Shown here: positions 48,701 to 61,515 of the stretch, in pieces
How positions within the stretch are numbered: the first letter of the stretch is position 1
How the letters are laid out: each line of letters begins with the position of its first letter
Assembly: GCF_000002425.4 (NCBI RefSeq)
Contig: NC_037275.1
Span: 8,826,450 to 8,890,449, forward strand
Origin: Physcomitrium patens
Lineage: Eukaryota > Streptophyta > Bryopsida > Funariales > Funariaceae
Direction: 5' to 3'
DNA: 64,000 nucleotides
Made by a program: the position numbers and the translations under genes
Notes under the pieces: generated by a model
Databases searched by the model: none
The model's input: the letters and a program-made list of their open reading frames with translations, nothing else
Told to the model about the DNA's origin: nothing

Positions 48701-49720
48701 ATATTCTGGTGCGTCTATCGCTTAACTACTTTTTGCCTCTTCATGTGGAGCTAAAAGTAGAGTTTTCTCGTGTGGTTGTTTCTTGGGGAGTTATTTGTGT
48801 GCCAATGTGCTGCTATGGGATATTGGGAGGCCTCGTTTTACATTTCTCACTGCATACTTGTTCCGTGATGCAGACTTGTAGCAAAGCATTGCACTGCTTG
48901 AGTGTGGGTGGGGAAGGGAATTCATTGCTGGCTGCCGGAGGGACTGATCGTATTCTTAGGATCTGGGATCCTCGGATACCTGGTAAAGTGGCTTGTCTTA
49001 ATTTAACATGTAGTAAATACTGTTGTTTTTTGAAGTGTCCATGTCTATCAGCATGTACTGAAGTTTTTTTTTTCTTTTTTTTTTTTTTTTTTTTACGATC
49101 AGGAACTGTAGCACCTGTACAACAACTGTCATCTCACAAGGGTTGGATATCCGCTTGCAAGTGGTAAGTGAACTCTCGGTATCCTTATCATTCGACAACT
49201 TCAACTCGTGATTTCTTTGGTTTCAGTGAAATTTGGTTGGTGAATATGCCTCAAAAAGTTCTGAGGTATGCAATGTACGTTATCTTGGTTGGATCATAAC
49301 GTGCCCTTTTCTATATTTTTGCAATCCTCATTCGGATTCTTTGTCTAAAAGTGTCTCAAATGCTGGTGTATTTACAGGCACCCTAAGTCAGCTTTTCATT
49401 TGCTGTCAGCATCGTACGATGGCACTGTCAAACTTTGGGATACACGAGCCATAATTCCGCTAGTTACCTTATCTCAGCATAAGGACAAGGTATTTGAATT
49501 TGTGTTCGTCCTAAGTGCTTTCATCGCAGGCTTCATTAGATATTCGTTATGATTTTAAGTTTTTATTCCCAATGGTCTTTAGAGGTTATTACTAGTTTCT
49601 AACCAGGAATTTCGATTTTTTCAGGTTCTTAGTGCAGACTGGTGGAAAGACGACCATATCGTCAGTGGTGGGGCTGATTCACAGCTCCAGATTTATTCGA
49701 AGTTGAACCTACCTTTTTGA
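45783..49720 (+). CDS. WDR12: Ribosome biogenesis protein WDR12/YTM1, 434 aa
   Basis: Nucleolar member of the PeBoW complex (PES1-BOP1-WDR12), needed for processing of 27S/32S pre-rRNA into the large subunit. Thirteen exons join in frame: 45783-45942, 46065-46153, 46298-46404, 46500-46535, 46652-46737, 46860-46924, 47978-48088, 48313-48441, 48565-48708, 48874-48982, 49103-49163, 49378-49489, 49625-49720 (TGA). Residues 12-85 are the NLE domain (VQVKFVTKLPPALR, FDFLIDGELLRSSIEQFL, TLTIEYIPVVLPPEPQQP). Seven WD repeats follow, with blades ending GSYDNHGRIWN, ASKDHTLRFW, SGSWDTSIKLW, SASWDHSLRTWDV, GGTDRILRIWDP, SASYDGTVKLWDT and SGGADSQLQIY. An acidic/basic linker (GEDDLGGKKRRLE) after blade three is the usual family insertion. 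Introns are short except intron 6 (1053 bp). Length is normal and no lesion is seen. Confidence 0.95.
49063..49094. repeat. T-rich tract in WDR12 intron 10
   Basis: T9, C, then T21. It probably serves as the polypyrimidine tract before the exon 11 acceptor at 49102. Confidence 0.9.
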
Positions 49721-52700
49721 CTCCCTTTGACGTAAGCGTGGCATTGCTTCTAATTTTTCGTTCATGATGTTTTCGAAACAATGTCATTTATCATTGCGTA
49801 GCATGGCTGCGGCCTACATAATTAAATCGTGTGGTATTTTGTGCAACTTCATTCGAATCGGAGAGTGGGGAGTAAAAGATCTGAAAATTTTCAGTCTGAA
49901 CAATTCAATGAGTTAGCTTACAGGTCGTATCTCCCATCACAACATCTAACTGCTACTCTCTTTCTAATCCTTCGCCCACATTATATTTATTCAGTTCGCA
50001 ACAGACTTTTTTTTCAAATCCGTGGGCATTCTACAATTGCCAGTACTCATAAATGACATTGTTCCAAATGACGAACTGATCAAACTATATAATTCAGAAA
50101 AGTTGTCACCAAAACCTACCCACATCAGGGTTAAACCATATTGCAATCAAAATTTCTTGGGTGTAGAAGTGGAAAGTGGCTTTTCAATAATACGCTACAA
50201 GATCTTTGTAAAATCGAAGTAGTTAATGTCCCAGAAACACCCGTCTACAAGTTATTAAATGGACATCGTCTGCGACTTCTTAAATGTGGTTAGTAGACTA
50301 CATCCTTGTGCGAACACCATTATCTTATTCCGTTCGAAGCAAAGATGGCTACAAGTCAATTAATCGAGTAACACCCGGCATACTGTTATTGAAATGTTGA
50401 ATCGAGGTCTAATTCATGAAATGTCACAAACTCTTAACAATCAGACTCCAATTCTGTCAAATCCCAATGATGCACTCAAAATATTTTATTGATGCCCGCG
50501 CTGTGTTGTGCTTAAAAAGTTCAACTATGTCACAACTCATAACCTACAACCAAGTTTTTGAAATGCGTTCAATCTTATTTGGAAGCATCAATTCAGTAGT
50601 GTTCAGACATCTTTACACCTATTTAAATTGACGAATGTTCCTGAACTGTTAACGTAATCTTCGAAACTGCTAATGAATCATTTTCTGAGATGTAGTCCTT
50701 CCCACTTCTACATGGCACTTGTCAGACTCAGAGCGCATGTGAGAGAGCTCTGACACAAGCAACGGAGTCGCAACAATTGCATGACAGACATTTGGCACCT
50801 TTGTAGCTCGCCACACTTACGTGGGAATATACCGTGTTCAGCCACAAACAGTGCCAGTGTTGTCACCCAGAAGCACTAATTTCGATCTTCATATTCTCCA
50901 GCTCTGCTTTAGTGCAGTTTTTATTCAAGGTTAATGATGAATCCCAACCTAGGAGTTAAGGCAGGCAAGAATGATTTTATCAGAAATCACGGACTGAAAT
51001 TATGGGGAATATGCAAATTGTAGAAGAGAATAATATCTAACTCATCAACAGATATATTCTTATATGTATCTCAAATTCAACTATTTTACGTTTGTTCATG
51101 TCATGATTTGTATACATGGAAGATGAAAGTTCCAACATAATCGGTGCAATTACTTCCTTTTTTTTTTTTTTTTCTGAGAATGAAATAGTTAAAGGTCAAC
51201 TTAAACCCAAAGTTGCAGGGGCTTGTTCGATTGCAGTACCAGTAGGGTTGCATCAACAGGGGCTCCATGTTCACAATCATCGAATAGTTGAACCAGTAAT
51301 AAAAGAACATCACACAAAACTGCTACTGTAGCTCACCATGTTACAACGCTGCACTGAGCAGTAAGCGAGTGCTTGGATGAGGATCACAAAAGCTTCATGA
51401 CGCGGTGCCACTGTATTTTATTCTTGCTAGATTCGGCCACTTCTGTCTCCATCCTTCCGCAGGTAGTTTTCATGTTTCATGTTTCATGTTATGTTGTTCA
51501 TGTTGCTACTGATATATGGAATTGCAGCTGTTCCGGTCGTCCTGCCGTTCAGTTAGTCCGCATGTGTGTATGTGTTAATATATATATATATATATATATA
51601 TAACCAGATCGGAGCACCAGTATGCCATAAAGTGGAGAATCTGAAACTGAGTCGGGAATCTGCAACCTTAAATAGATTCGTCAGATCGGATAGCGGTTGG
51701 GGAAAAGCTTTTGGTGAATGAATCGATTCCACTGATTATTCGAAGGTCATTCCGTCACCAGGACGCTGGTTGCTCCGTTGCGCTTGCGGCCGGGGTTTTG
51801 AAGCGACGGGCCCCGGGTCCACAGAAAGCGAGAGATGGAATTCTAGCATCCAAGCGTATTATCTAGATAAGACTGACTTGTTGTGCGTTGAATCCCACGG
51901 TCTTTCTGGTTTTGTCACTCGGCACCATCTGGATGCGCGAAATAGAGGCAGTTGTTATCCTACCCACCAGTGAATAATGGGAACGAGGTTTTATGCTCTT
52001 GAATTGCAATTATATTACTATATCCATAATAAGACCCTTGACCATTGAAAACTCAAATCTCATCCGGTTGCGTTGTTATCTACATGTCACGTTTATGTTC
52101 CAGGTATAGTAGAAATAGTGAAGCTTTGGGTCTGGTGAATTGTCATGTTCAGGTGAAAGGAAGCTAATGGTTAGCGATCGACTGAAGTGGTTGCATAGAC
52201 TTGTTCCATGCTCATGCAGATGGAGAAGGAGAGGTGGCCAGGTCGGAGATTCAGCCAGTTCTCTGCCGGTCCCCGAGTTGATAAAAAGCCATTTAGGGAC
52301 GGTGTTCATGTCATGTGATCACCTCTAGGTGACAATTTCATGGATAGCTATGAGGTGGGTTTCCTGCAGCGGTCGCAGACAATCTACCCATTCCGAGACT
52401 TCGTCACAACTATTAAAGGGAATCGAGAAGTGCGTGTTTACATCGGTCAGTTTCGAGAGGAGCGGTGCAGAGCTCACTGTTCACCTCTTCCTCTTCTTGG
52501 GTGCATTTCGTGTTGTCTGCTCGCTTGATCATTTGGAGGCGTGCGGTGTGAACAATTTGTGTAGTGACTTCAAATCCGTGACACAGAAAACTACTAGTTA
52601 AGATTGCGTGCCATCTTCTTGTTAGAGTACAAGTATAATCTTCTGTATTGAATTGGGTGTTCTTAGTGGCAACTGCATTCTGTTGCGGTTCTCGTACTTG

Positions 52701-53184
52701 AGAGATCAACATCTGTTTTGTGTAGCTCATCAGATTTATTCGGTGATCTAACACTTGGTACACTCCTCTTCAAACAAGAGGTACATGCACACGGCGTTGT
52801 CTTCACGCGCACATCTTCGTCTTTAGGGACACATTCGTGCTAGATGCTTCCATGTGCAAGGAGGGCCTGTTTTGGGATCATACTTTGAGAAGCTCGATTT
52901 ATGTAGATGGTAGAATCGGCTCGTACTGCTTGCCCCGAGCTTTTCCAGCCTGAAGCAAGGAAGATCTTCAAATGCAATTGTTTTGGCAGTCCAGCGATGG
53001 TCACAAACATCTCGTCGTAATATCCTAGGGCAATATATTGTAGTGTTTGTGAGAGACCCCGTGAGGGTAGATTGGACGACTGAATCCACAACCTTGGTTT
53101 ATTCTATTCTGGTCGCATCATATCTGCTAGCGAAGTTCGTGGTTTAGACTGCTACCGACATTTTGCAGTGAAAGCTCCAACAAG
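49721..53184. other. Intergenic DNA between WDR12 and the WAT1-like gene
   Basis: Begins with the probable 3' UTR of WDR12. No coding region supported; open frames of 60-116 codons on both strands have no recognisable family. The last 500-1000 bases probably include the promoter and leader of the downstream gene. A T15 tract at 51159-51173 is present. Confidence 0.5.
51577..51602. repeat. (AT)n microsatellite
   Basis: Uninterrupted AT run of about 26 bp. Confidence 0.93.
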
Positions 53185-55563
53185 ATGGATTCTACAGAGG
53201 ACGAACTCTCTCTCCGGAAGGAGAATTCCCAGCCTTTGATTCCCTCAAGCATGGTGACGCCCAAGACACATAGCATACGAGTTGTTCATGCGGCACTTGT
53301 AATTGTGCAGCTGGGATACGCAGGGTTGCAAATGTTCAGCCGCGTTGCTCTGGACGCTGGATTGAACCAGTTCATATTATCCATGTACCGTAACATAATT
53401 GCCTTTGCGATATTAGGCCCAGTTGCTTACTATTACGAAAGGTAGATCCACCTATACGATCTCGCTCCTCTTTGGTTATCGTATGTTTTGTGTGGGCATC
53501 GTGAAGTGCCATAAAAATCTCACGATTCTCTTGTTCGTTTGCAGAGAAAAAAGACCTCCGACGTCCTGGAAAATATTTGGTTGGTTGAACCTTCTTTCAT
53601 TAACAGGGTAAGCAGTTTTGGTGATTTGATGACAAGACATCTTTGCCGTGTTTCATAACCGTCAGTCGGTGAGAGATCTGAAGCAAAATTGTCTCAGGCC
53701 TAAGTTTATGTCAATGCGTGAATTATCACGCAGACGTTCAAACATTACTACCATGCCACAATAATAGTATAGGTTGTGGCAACGATTGCCGGGTGTTATT
53801 CCACTAGACATAGTTGATAACCATTTGAATTAGAGCAGGACATGGGTAGGTGCTGATTTCACATGAGCAGGACATGGGCAGGACATGGGTAGGTGCTAAG
53901 TTTAAAGTTTTAGTGACGCGACCATTGTCTCACCCTGTCCTAACCATGTGTAGTCAATTTTGGGTTGTCTGATTTGCTTCCTGCAGAGTGGTGGGTAGTC
54001 AACAATTATTTCTGGCAGGTCTTCAATATACAACTCCCTTGATGGCTGCAGTGTCACAAAACATGATCCCCGTTGCCACTTTCTTGCTTGCTGCAGCACT
54101 TGGGTTAGACACTACACCCTCCCCCTACGTGATGATTATACTTGATAGACTTGCAAATAGTCAATTAAGCTTTGCAATTCCGTAACGCATTCTATGCTAC
54201 TGCTCTAAGGTTTATTCAAGTCGATGATGGCGGTTATTTAAGCACAGATTAGAAGATGTGAACTTAAGGAGGCGCGAGGGGATCGCAAAGGTGGTCGGAA
54301 CAGTAGTTTGCATCTCTGGAGCTGTAATTATGTCGGTGTATAAAGGCCTCGCCCTTTTCGGAGGTGGTAACGACACTCCCGACGCCGGCATCACTCGTCC
54401 ATTTGAAAACCTGGGCGCTTTCCTTCATCCAGATATTGTACAATTTAGCGTGAAGAAGTTCCACCTCGGCATCTTCTACTTAATTATGAACTGCGTCTCT
54501 TGGGCTGTATACCTTACTTGTCAGGTACTGTAAACTCTCCATTGTCATGACATGCAGATGTTGCCAGATACCCTGTCGTGATATGTGACAGCGAGTGTGT
54601 TCCTATCCATTTCACGGTTGGGGGGGATTTGTGCTACTTCAACATGAAACCAGCGTCAGAAATCATTTGTAGTAATGCATTTTCTGTCATTAATGTTGTG
54701 CAGGCTCCGGTGATGAAAATGTACCCAGCTCTGCTTAGTATGACAGCCGGCACGTACTTCTTCGGTTGGATTCAAGTTGGTATCCTTGGAGTTATTAGCG
54801 CAGGCAAGCTTCACTTTGCAAACTTCCGACTCACATCCATGGCACAGATTATCGGGGTCTTGTACGCAGTAAGTTTCGTTCAACAGTTTCTGCAATATAA
54901 TAATGCAGCCACTCCCGTTTCTTGTGTAATTCTACCCTTGTTCCGTTCTGTTGGCATGAGAATTTTCAATAAGTGTCCAGCATAATAGACTCTGGAGGTT
55001 GATTTGTGAACGTCTCACATTTGCGCAGGCATTGATCGCATCCACCCTCAACCTTCTGTTGCAGTCGTGGTGCGTGCAAAAGGGAGGACCATTCATCGTG
55101 TCGTTATACGTTCCCTTGCAAATGCTCATGGTGGCCGTGTTGTCAGTGATGCTGCTGAATGATACGCTTTACATGGGAATGTATGACTCGGCTAACTTTC
55201 TCTCGCTCTGGGCGTCGCATAATGTGCATTTGCTGACACTTTGAAAGAATCACTTCGCTGTAGCATTTTCTCGTTTTGCCCGATTTCTTGAGCGGTGCTA
55301 TATAACCGAATTTTGATCCTGGAACTAAACTCGAATTGATGCCTTTGCTAACAGTGATTAGAGTGTTGATTCCATGCAGAATATTGGGAGGGCTATTGAC
55401 TGTAGCAGGATTCTACTTCGTGGTATATGGTCAACGACTGGAGCGGCGACGGAAGCGTCTCGTGTTCGCTCGTAAGATTGAGCCTCATCACGACGTCCTC
55501 AAAATTGACATTCGTCAAATGTCGCTGGATCTTAAAAAACACCTATTGGATGATGATAATTGA
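53185..55563 (+). CDS. WAT1-related EamA/drug-metabolite transporter family protein, 404 aa
   Basis: Integral membrane protein of the plant nodulin MtN21/WAT1 group; some members move auxin, amino acids or other small metabolites, and the substrate here cannot be told. Seven exons: 53185-53441, 53545-53607, 53987-54103, 54248-54524, 54704-54868, 55029-55180, 55380-55563 (TGA). All GT-AG and in frame. Family blocks: AALVIVQLGYAGLQMFSRVA (first membrane segment), MYRNIIAFAILGPVAYYYER, GLQYTTPLMAAVSQNMIPV, the EG-K--GT block (REGIAKVVGTVVCISGAVIM), MNCVSWAVYLTCQAPVMKMY, WCVQKGGPFIVSLYVPLQM and the last segment ILGGLLTVAGFYFVVYGQ. About ten membrane segments form two EamA halves, followed by a basic cytosolic tail (RLERRRKRLVFARK). 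The usual GE--YLGS near the last segment is here LNDTLYMG. The ATG is the first in frame. Confidence 0.9.
53833..53897. repeat. Short tandem duplication in WAT1-like intron 2
   Basis: GAGCAGGACATGGGTAGGTGCT (described by its core AGGACATGGG) occurs at 53833 and again, with an extra AGGACATGGGC unit, at 53865-53897. Confidence 0.8.
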
Positions 55564-55990
55564 AGTAACATTCAACCTCCAATTTTGCTCATAACCTTCG
55601 GTTTCCAACGGATAACGTCTTAGGCTTTCCTTGATGAGCATGAATTAAGGAACGCTCGGCATTTTGTTGAGGCCAATTACACAATTTCCCTTCTACCGTA
55701 TTCGATGTGTATTTGGGTTAATCTCCAAACCATTAATGTTACCTGAAGAAAGGATACATTGTTTATTTTACTATTGGATGATTGCGACTGCAATTAATGT
55801 GAAGTAGAAATGTGTTCCAAATCCAAATTTTTCATTATTTCAATCAAATGCTCTTTTAAAAGCAGATTAAAGTACACCTTCAAATGATAAGAACACAAGA
55901 GATATCGAACGGCAACTTAAGTTAATAATTATAACTAAAAAAAACTCTACTGAGGTTGTACTGATCAAGTGGTGGTAGTTTATTCGAAAT
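55564..55990. other. Convergent 3' region between WAT1-like and CNNM-like genes
   Basis: The two genes converge here. Their stops are 427 bases apart, so the 3' UTRs are close or overlapping. No other gene seen. Confidence 0.6.
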
Positions 55991-58900
55991 CTACTCAAAG
56001 CTAGTTCCGAGTAATCGTTCAGACAGATCCTTGTCTCCCGACTTCTTGCCCTGATGATGTTTATCCGCATGCAGGTGTGATATGGCATCTATTCTTCCTT
56101 TCTGCACTGCCTCCTGTGCTTTCTTCGAGAGCCCCATGTGCTGTGCATCAAGAAGAAATCATGTTAGATATGGCATCAAGGAATAAGGTCCCAATAACAC
56201 AACCAATCTTCCGCAGGACTGGGAAACATCGAAAAAATCCTAAAGCATGAAATAAAGGTCTAGAAAACCCACAATATTAGGCACAGACGCCCGGCGACCC
56301 ATTGAGGTACTTTTACTCATATGTGCTGCTGCAGTAACAACTCGAATCCTGGAAACTCAGAAGAAAGCAGAATCACAAGGAAGATGCAAAATATTAGAAC
56401 GGGAGCAATCCATTTTACGAGGCAGAATCAGATCTTGCTTTCAAACCTTATGTAGTAACAATAAGAGACCATTTTTCAGGTTCAAAAATTGCTCTGAAGT
56501 TTTTTTCTCATGAGAAGGACTGATGAACCACACATTATGATCAGTCTCAAACATTGAAGGTAGTAAACAATGCCTAGCTCAAACGAAAGCAAGCAAAATA
56601 GTCTTACCGCTTGTGGACGTCAATGTACTCATCTGTCTCGTCCACAATCTCCTCCTGAAGACCCAATTAAACAACTAACAATCAGAACAAATGATATAGG
56701 GTACACAGGGTACCATTGATACTAGGAACATTATATTGCTGCTGAATTGCTATGAATTAAACCCATATTCAAAGCCATTGCAGACAGTCCGGATTATAAC
56801 AATTCCACTACTTGCTTAAAGTATGAAATGAAACTCCCTCTCTTGCAAAAGCAGAAGCTGGGCACCTGTAGAAGTTCTTCAATTACGTCCTCCATGGTGA
56901 TGATGCCAATAACATCGCCTTCTGCTACATCATGGTTGTGTTGATTTAGCTTTTCGCCATTATAGTCGTACTCGGATGCGGGTGCGCTTGGTTCTCCTCC
57001 ACCACCACTAGAGTGAGCATAAGCGCTTCCGCCACCTTTCTCAACGTCAGCTTCAGGAGACTGATATTCCTTGACACCCTTCCTGCCCTCTCTTTGCTGG
57101 CCAACGCTAGACCGCTTCGTGTATTTTCTTCTCCCACTCTTAACGGCCACTACAGCAGCCATATGGCTACCACCTTTCTGAAACTCATTTAATATATCGT
57201 AGAGTGGCATGTCCTCTGGCACCCTGTCTCCAGAACCAAAATCATGACCATGAGTCTCCATAGGGCTTCTCCTAAATTTCAAACCCGAATCTCATAAAAA
57301 CTTGCCAAGTCAAGCGCACATAAAAGAGTGCATTAAGATGCCGGACGTTCAGACTTCACCCATATATTTACAGAGTTGAATCTCCTTTAACCGACAGAAA
57401 CTAAATTATACCATCTCACCAAGGGCATGACCATACTACATACTAACCACCATCAAAAAAAGAAAAAAAGAAAAAAAGAAAAAAGAAAAATGAAAAAAAG
57501 AAAAAAACTAACATATGATATAATCGAAAGAAAATGATCCGACATAAAGCAAAGACGAATGCAGACGTCCACTAAAGCCATTTAGAGAGCGAGTAGCCTA
57601 CTTGGGGATTCTTCGAATGGGGACATCATTAACAAGAGTGTTATCTTCAGTACGAACGGTCAGCAGGTTTTTCACCTACACACATCAGCAAGTGAACAGA
57701 AAATTAATCCTTATGGATTTACAGGCGAACAAGGAAGAAACTTCAATTAAAGTAAGTGTTTGTCTCAAAACTGGCAAGTGCTAAACAGGCTCCTAATTTT
57801 GAGAATGAATGCTTGAGAGGGTCAGTGACAACATACCAGCAACAAACCAACTATATTCTGAGGACCACCAGAGTAAACAGGTACACGACTGTGTCCTCGT
57901 GCCATAATTCTCCCCAAATTCTCCCTGTTAACAGACTGGTAAGAATATTTGGCAACTATACACGATTCTACCCAACAGCTTGTAGCTCACAGAGAATATT
58001 TCAAAGTCCTCACCGGTCTAAGACTGTATTCATGTCCAATGTAAACGTTGACTCAATTGGGGTCATTGCCTCTAGTGCAGTCTGCAGAAATACACGCCCA
58101 CGCACAATTCATATTCTCTTCAAACAAGAACAGATGAGGAAAGAAAAGCAGCAGATATGAATACTTAGGGCAACCTACAATTGGGGACAACCAAGGGGTC
58201 AAATATTTTCATTGGTCAAAGTTGCAAGTTAACTCGTAATTATAGGGTGCAAGGGAGCTTACCTTCTCGGTCAAATCTAAAGCTCCAGCGATAATTGTTG
58301 TCTCGTCAAGGGTTAGGTACCCTCCAGCCTAGAATCCGAAAATTTCAGCAAGTCAGGATTTTAGACTTATGAATGCGACTTTTTTCAGTACAGATGTAGA
58401 CTAAAAATTATTGGAAAGATCCCTCTGCCAACAGTAAAACAAACGTGTTGAAATTGGCGAAGAGACTCTGGACCCCAAACAGCTTCTGACGTGACTACCA
58501 CCTCATTTAAATTGTGCAGTGCATACCCACCCTTGACAAGATTTAAATACATGACAAGATTGCTTGAGATAAGAAAAGAAAATACTGCTGCTCAAGCGAT
58601 GATATCGACCACAAATATCTTAAAACACGACGGCCCATTTTGAGTTCCGGAACAATTCCTACATGAGTTGGAGTTATTACCTCTTTTCCGTGAATTGAAA
58701 CAAGTGCCTTCAGCTGTGCACGCCTGAACAAGGCAGAATCATCATGCCCAAGTAGATAGTCCAACAACTACAGAACACACAGAACAACGAGTAGGGGTGA
58801 CACGTGAGAAAAATGAACCACTACACTTCTTGAGTACGATGCGAAATAAACAATTATAGCTACGGTTTTCTTTCCTCCGAAATAAGATTAATTCATAGAC

Positions 58901-60506
58901 AGCTCTTTCAGACACCATATTCTAGAACTTCAAAGCGTGAGGGTAACTCATTCGTTTTATTTGAAAAACTACACATAAGGTAATCAAAATCCACAGCCTT
59001 TAAGTGATCAAAACTAACCCGTCCAATAGGATACGCGATCGGCCAGCAAATGATCATTAATATATTCACCAACCAGATCATGTTGGCACCCACGGCTAGC
59101 CCATATCGGGAGCATATGGCTTGAGGAATAATCTAAAGGAAAGATCGAACAATCAAACCTCAAGTAAAGAATTTGCACAATAATAGTAATAATTCCGGGC
59201 TCACACAGGTGAAAACCGCACGAGGTGGAGCTCCCTCTGACTCACAATTCAAAACGCAGTTAAATATCCGAAGTCGAGACAAAGATGATAAAGCAACTTG
59301 TATATTGAGTGCCATCACAGCGTAGAAGATGAGTTTAGTTATACTGCCTCACTCCTAATGACACTATTTAGCATAAACAAGACTCCAGAAATGTTTGGCT
59401 TTCAAGTCGGCACTTAACATCCTCTGATCATAATGTCCATGGGCATTTCAAATTCATAAAAAAGGAATTGTTCATGGTCCAGTCATAAATTCACCTCGCC
59501 AAATCCAAGTACAAATGTAACCGAAAGTATCACAGCCACATATTCGTTGAACATCTTGTCGAGAAATATCGGAAGAGCCTGCACAAATGTTCCCAAAATA
59601 AGGACAGAAACCACATGGAAGTTTGCTGCAAACTCGAACCATTCATCCCATTCGAAACTCTCCAGAACTGAGAGATTCAAGACTTTGAGTATCATGGTAG
59701 TCACATTCAGCATTGAAAGGACAAGAGCATTCTAGACTGGCGGGGCATTACCACCATTCAAATATCTTTAAACCACAATTCTCTAGCTTATATCGCAAAT
59801 TCTGAACTCAATACGCCGTAAATATTACAGCAAGCTCTGCGACCTATCTTAGTGGCAACTTAGCAATATGTGAAAAATATAGCGATGAAAGCATTCGAGG
59901 GTTTATATGTTATCCACCTCCATCGATATGGCGTTGCAAAGAAGTAGTGTGACCAAGAGTTGATGTTGCTTTGTAACAACTGGTGCTATGGCGGCTGCTT
60001 GCAGAAGAAGAACGATGTTATTTTGGACAACACAAGAGTAATGAAAAGGCCAGCTTATGTCAATGCCCAGATAAATACAAAGAAACGGTTATGTTTTCAT
60101 GAACTAAATGTAAGAATCAGAATAGACTCAACCTGATAAAATTCAAAGGCGAAATGCTGACAGGAATTCATAGCCGATATCCAACACTGCCAACTACTCA
60201 CAAACATTATTTGTGGAGAAGCAACGACTCTGAACAGGAAGAATTACCTGCTTGTTTTTTCTCAACAGGAGTGCCGCTTCTTTGTAGCACCTCCAAGTCC
60301 ATGAGTCCAAGAGACATGAGGCCCAGAGTTAAACCAGACATAATGCCCGCGAAGCATACGAGGAACATCGATAAGCCACCATAAATATACCACCACAGCG
60401 ACCCAAACTCCACGGGCCCTTCACCTCCCAACGCCAACTTCGAATGCAACGTTCCCAGGACCGTCATCGCCAACATCGTCGTCTTCTTCAGCATTGTGGT
60501 ATCCAT
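55991..60506 (-). CDS. CNNM/DUF21 plus CBS-domain membrane protein, 515 aa
   Basis: Relative of animal CNNM/ancient conserved domain proteins and of plant CBSDUF proteins; family members are linked to magnesium or other divalent-ion transport. Thirteen exons, in coding order: 60506-60248, 59994-59918, 59578-59495, 59132-59019, 58767-58681, 58328-58263, 58081-58014, 57924-57837, 57675-57602, 57223-56866, 56654-56608, 56348-56273, 56140-55991. All phases match. DUF21 blocks: FAGIMSGLTLGLMSLGLMDL, QRSGTPVEKKQA, KQHQLLVTLLLCNA, ALPIFLDKMFNEYVA, FVLGFGEIIPQAICSRYGLA, RRAQLKALVSIH, TLDETTIIAGALDLTEK. The CBS pair spans about residues 230-430 (AMTPIESTFTLD, GHSRVPVYSG, MPLYDILNEFQKGGSHMAAV, GDVIGIITMEDVIEELLQEE), with a Gly/Ser-rich insert inside exon 10. 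The donor closing exon 12 (ATT/GTGGGT at 56273/56272) is weak; reading through it would end the protein 11 codons later and drop the 49-residue last exon. Confidence 0.9.
57452..57508. repeat. GAAAAAAA-type purine tract in CNNM-like intron 9
   Basis: Imperfect repeats of G followed by 4-7 A. On the coding strand this is a pyrimidine-rich tract inside the 378-bp intron between exons 9 and 10. Confidence 0.85.
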
Positions 60507-61515
60507 TGCGACGAGCTCAATCCTCCGCCCTCACCTCAATACTACCCTAGTCTCCACGAAAACCAATTACAGCAGGGCCTCTTCAATGCTTGAACCTGGC
60601 TAACCGACAAAGTTTTTGCTATCCTGCCGTGTCTAACATTCTACAGCTCCGAATACCCTCATAAAGTCCATCTCGTCCTTCTAGCAATCCAGAATCAAGA
60701 ATAGTGACGCAAGCAAGCATGTTAATCTAGTTGTAGAACACAAGCTACACGCAATCTACCGATCGGAAACTAGGATCTCAAGTATCCGGCGCGAAACATA
60801 CCGACAAAAGCTAATTGGAAAGAAAAACAAAGCTCAGCAATCCGCGAATCCAAGTGGCCCCAACGCAATTAACGCTTTTACGGGTTCGGCTACAACAGTG
60901 ACAAAAAGAGAACCCTGGCCCATAAACTGCCAAATGTGTGCGCACCCAACTCAAATTCTAGCCCGAAAACCCGATACGAAAAAATTCTGCGAAGTTTGAG
61001 ACGATTCCGAAAAAGGGGAGACAGCAAAATCGCACCTTGACAAGACGGGTGAAGGGTTTCGCCGCGCAGCCAGGTGGAGGAGTCGCACAAGGGAGACGTA
61101 ACAACCCACCTACAGTCCCCACGTGCGGAACCCGATTTGATAGTTCAGTGGGCATATGGATGAAAACGGGAGTTGGTAGGGCGGTAGATGATAACACCTC
61201 TGTTTATCCATTAGGCCACCTCAATGGCTGCTCATTGCGTGCAACCTGAAACGATACTGGAATCTCGTTTATGGATGGAGGTGGGTAGGTTGTCACGGTA
61301 GTAGGTTGGGCGGTAGGAAAACATTTCTGATCCAAAACGAATGCTTTTTGCTGAAAATGAACTATATCATTCGTTACGATCGACCTGTGGATGTATGGAC
61401 GAATAAAGAGTTTGAAGATGAAAATCATTCATTCGTTTGTAAGAAGGAAGACGGGGAAGAAGAGAGACTTTGCTCGTGTTTTCTGAGGCTTCGGCATTTC
61501 GTTGCAGTGAGTTTG
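60507..61515. promoter_or_regulatory. Shared divergent promoter region (CNNM-like / NDUFS6)
   Basis: About 1.0 kb separates two start codons facing away from each other. It contains the leaders of both genes. No TATA box is convincing, and no other gene lies between. Confidence 0.55.

Noticed and set aside
52329-52601. 90-codon frame upstream of the WAT1-like gene
   Set aside because: No recognisable domain, and two frames of the same strand are open over the same bases; treated as leader or intergenic DNA.
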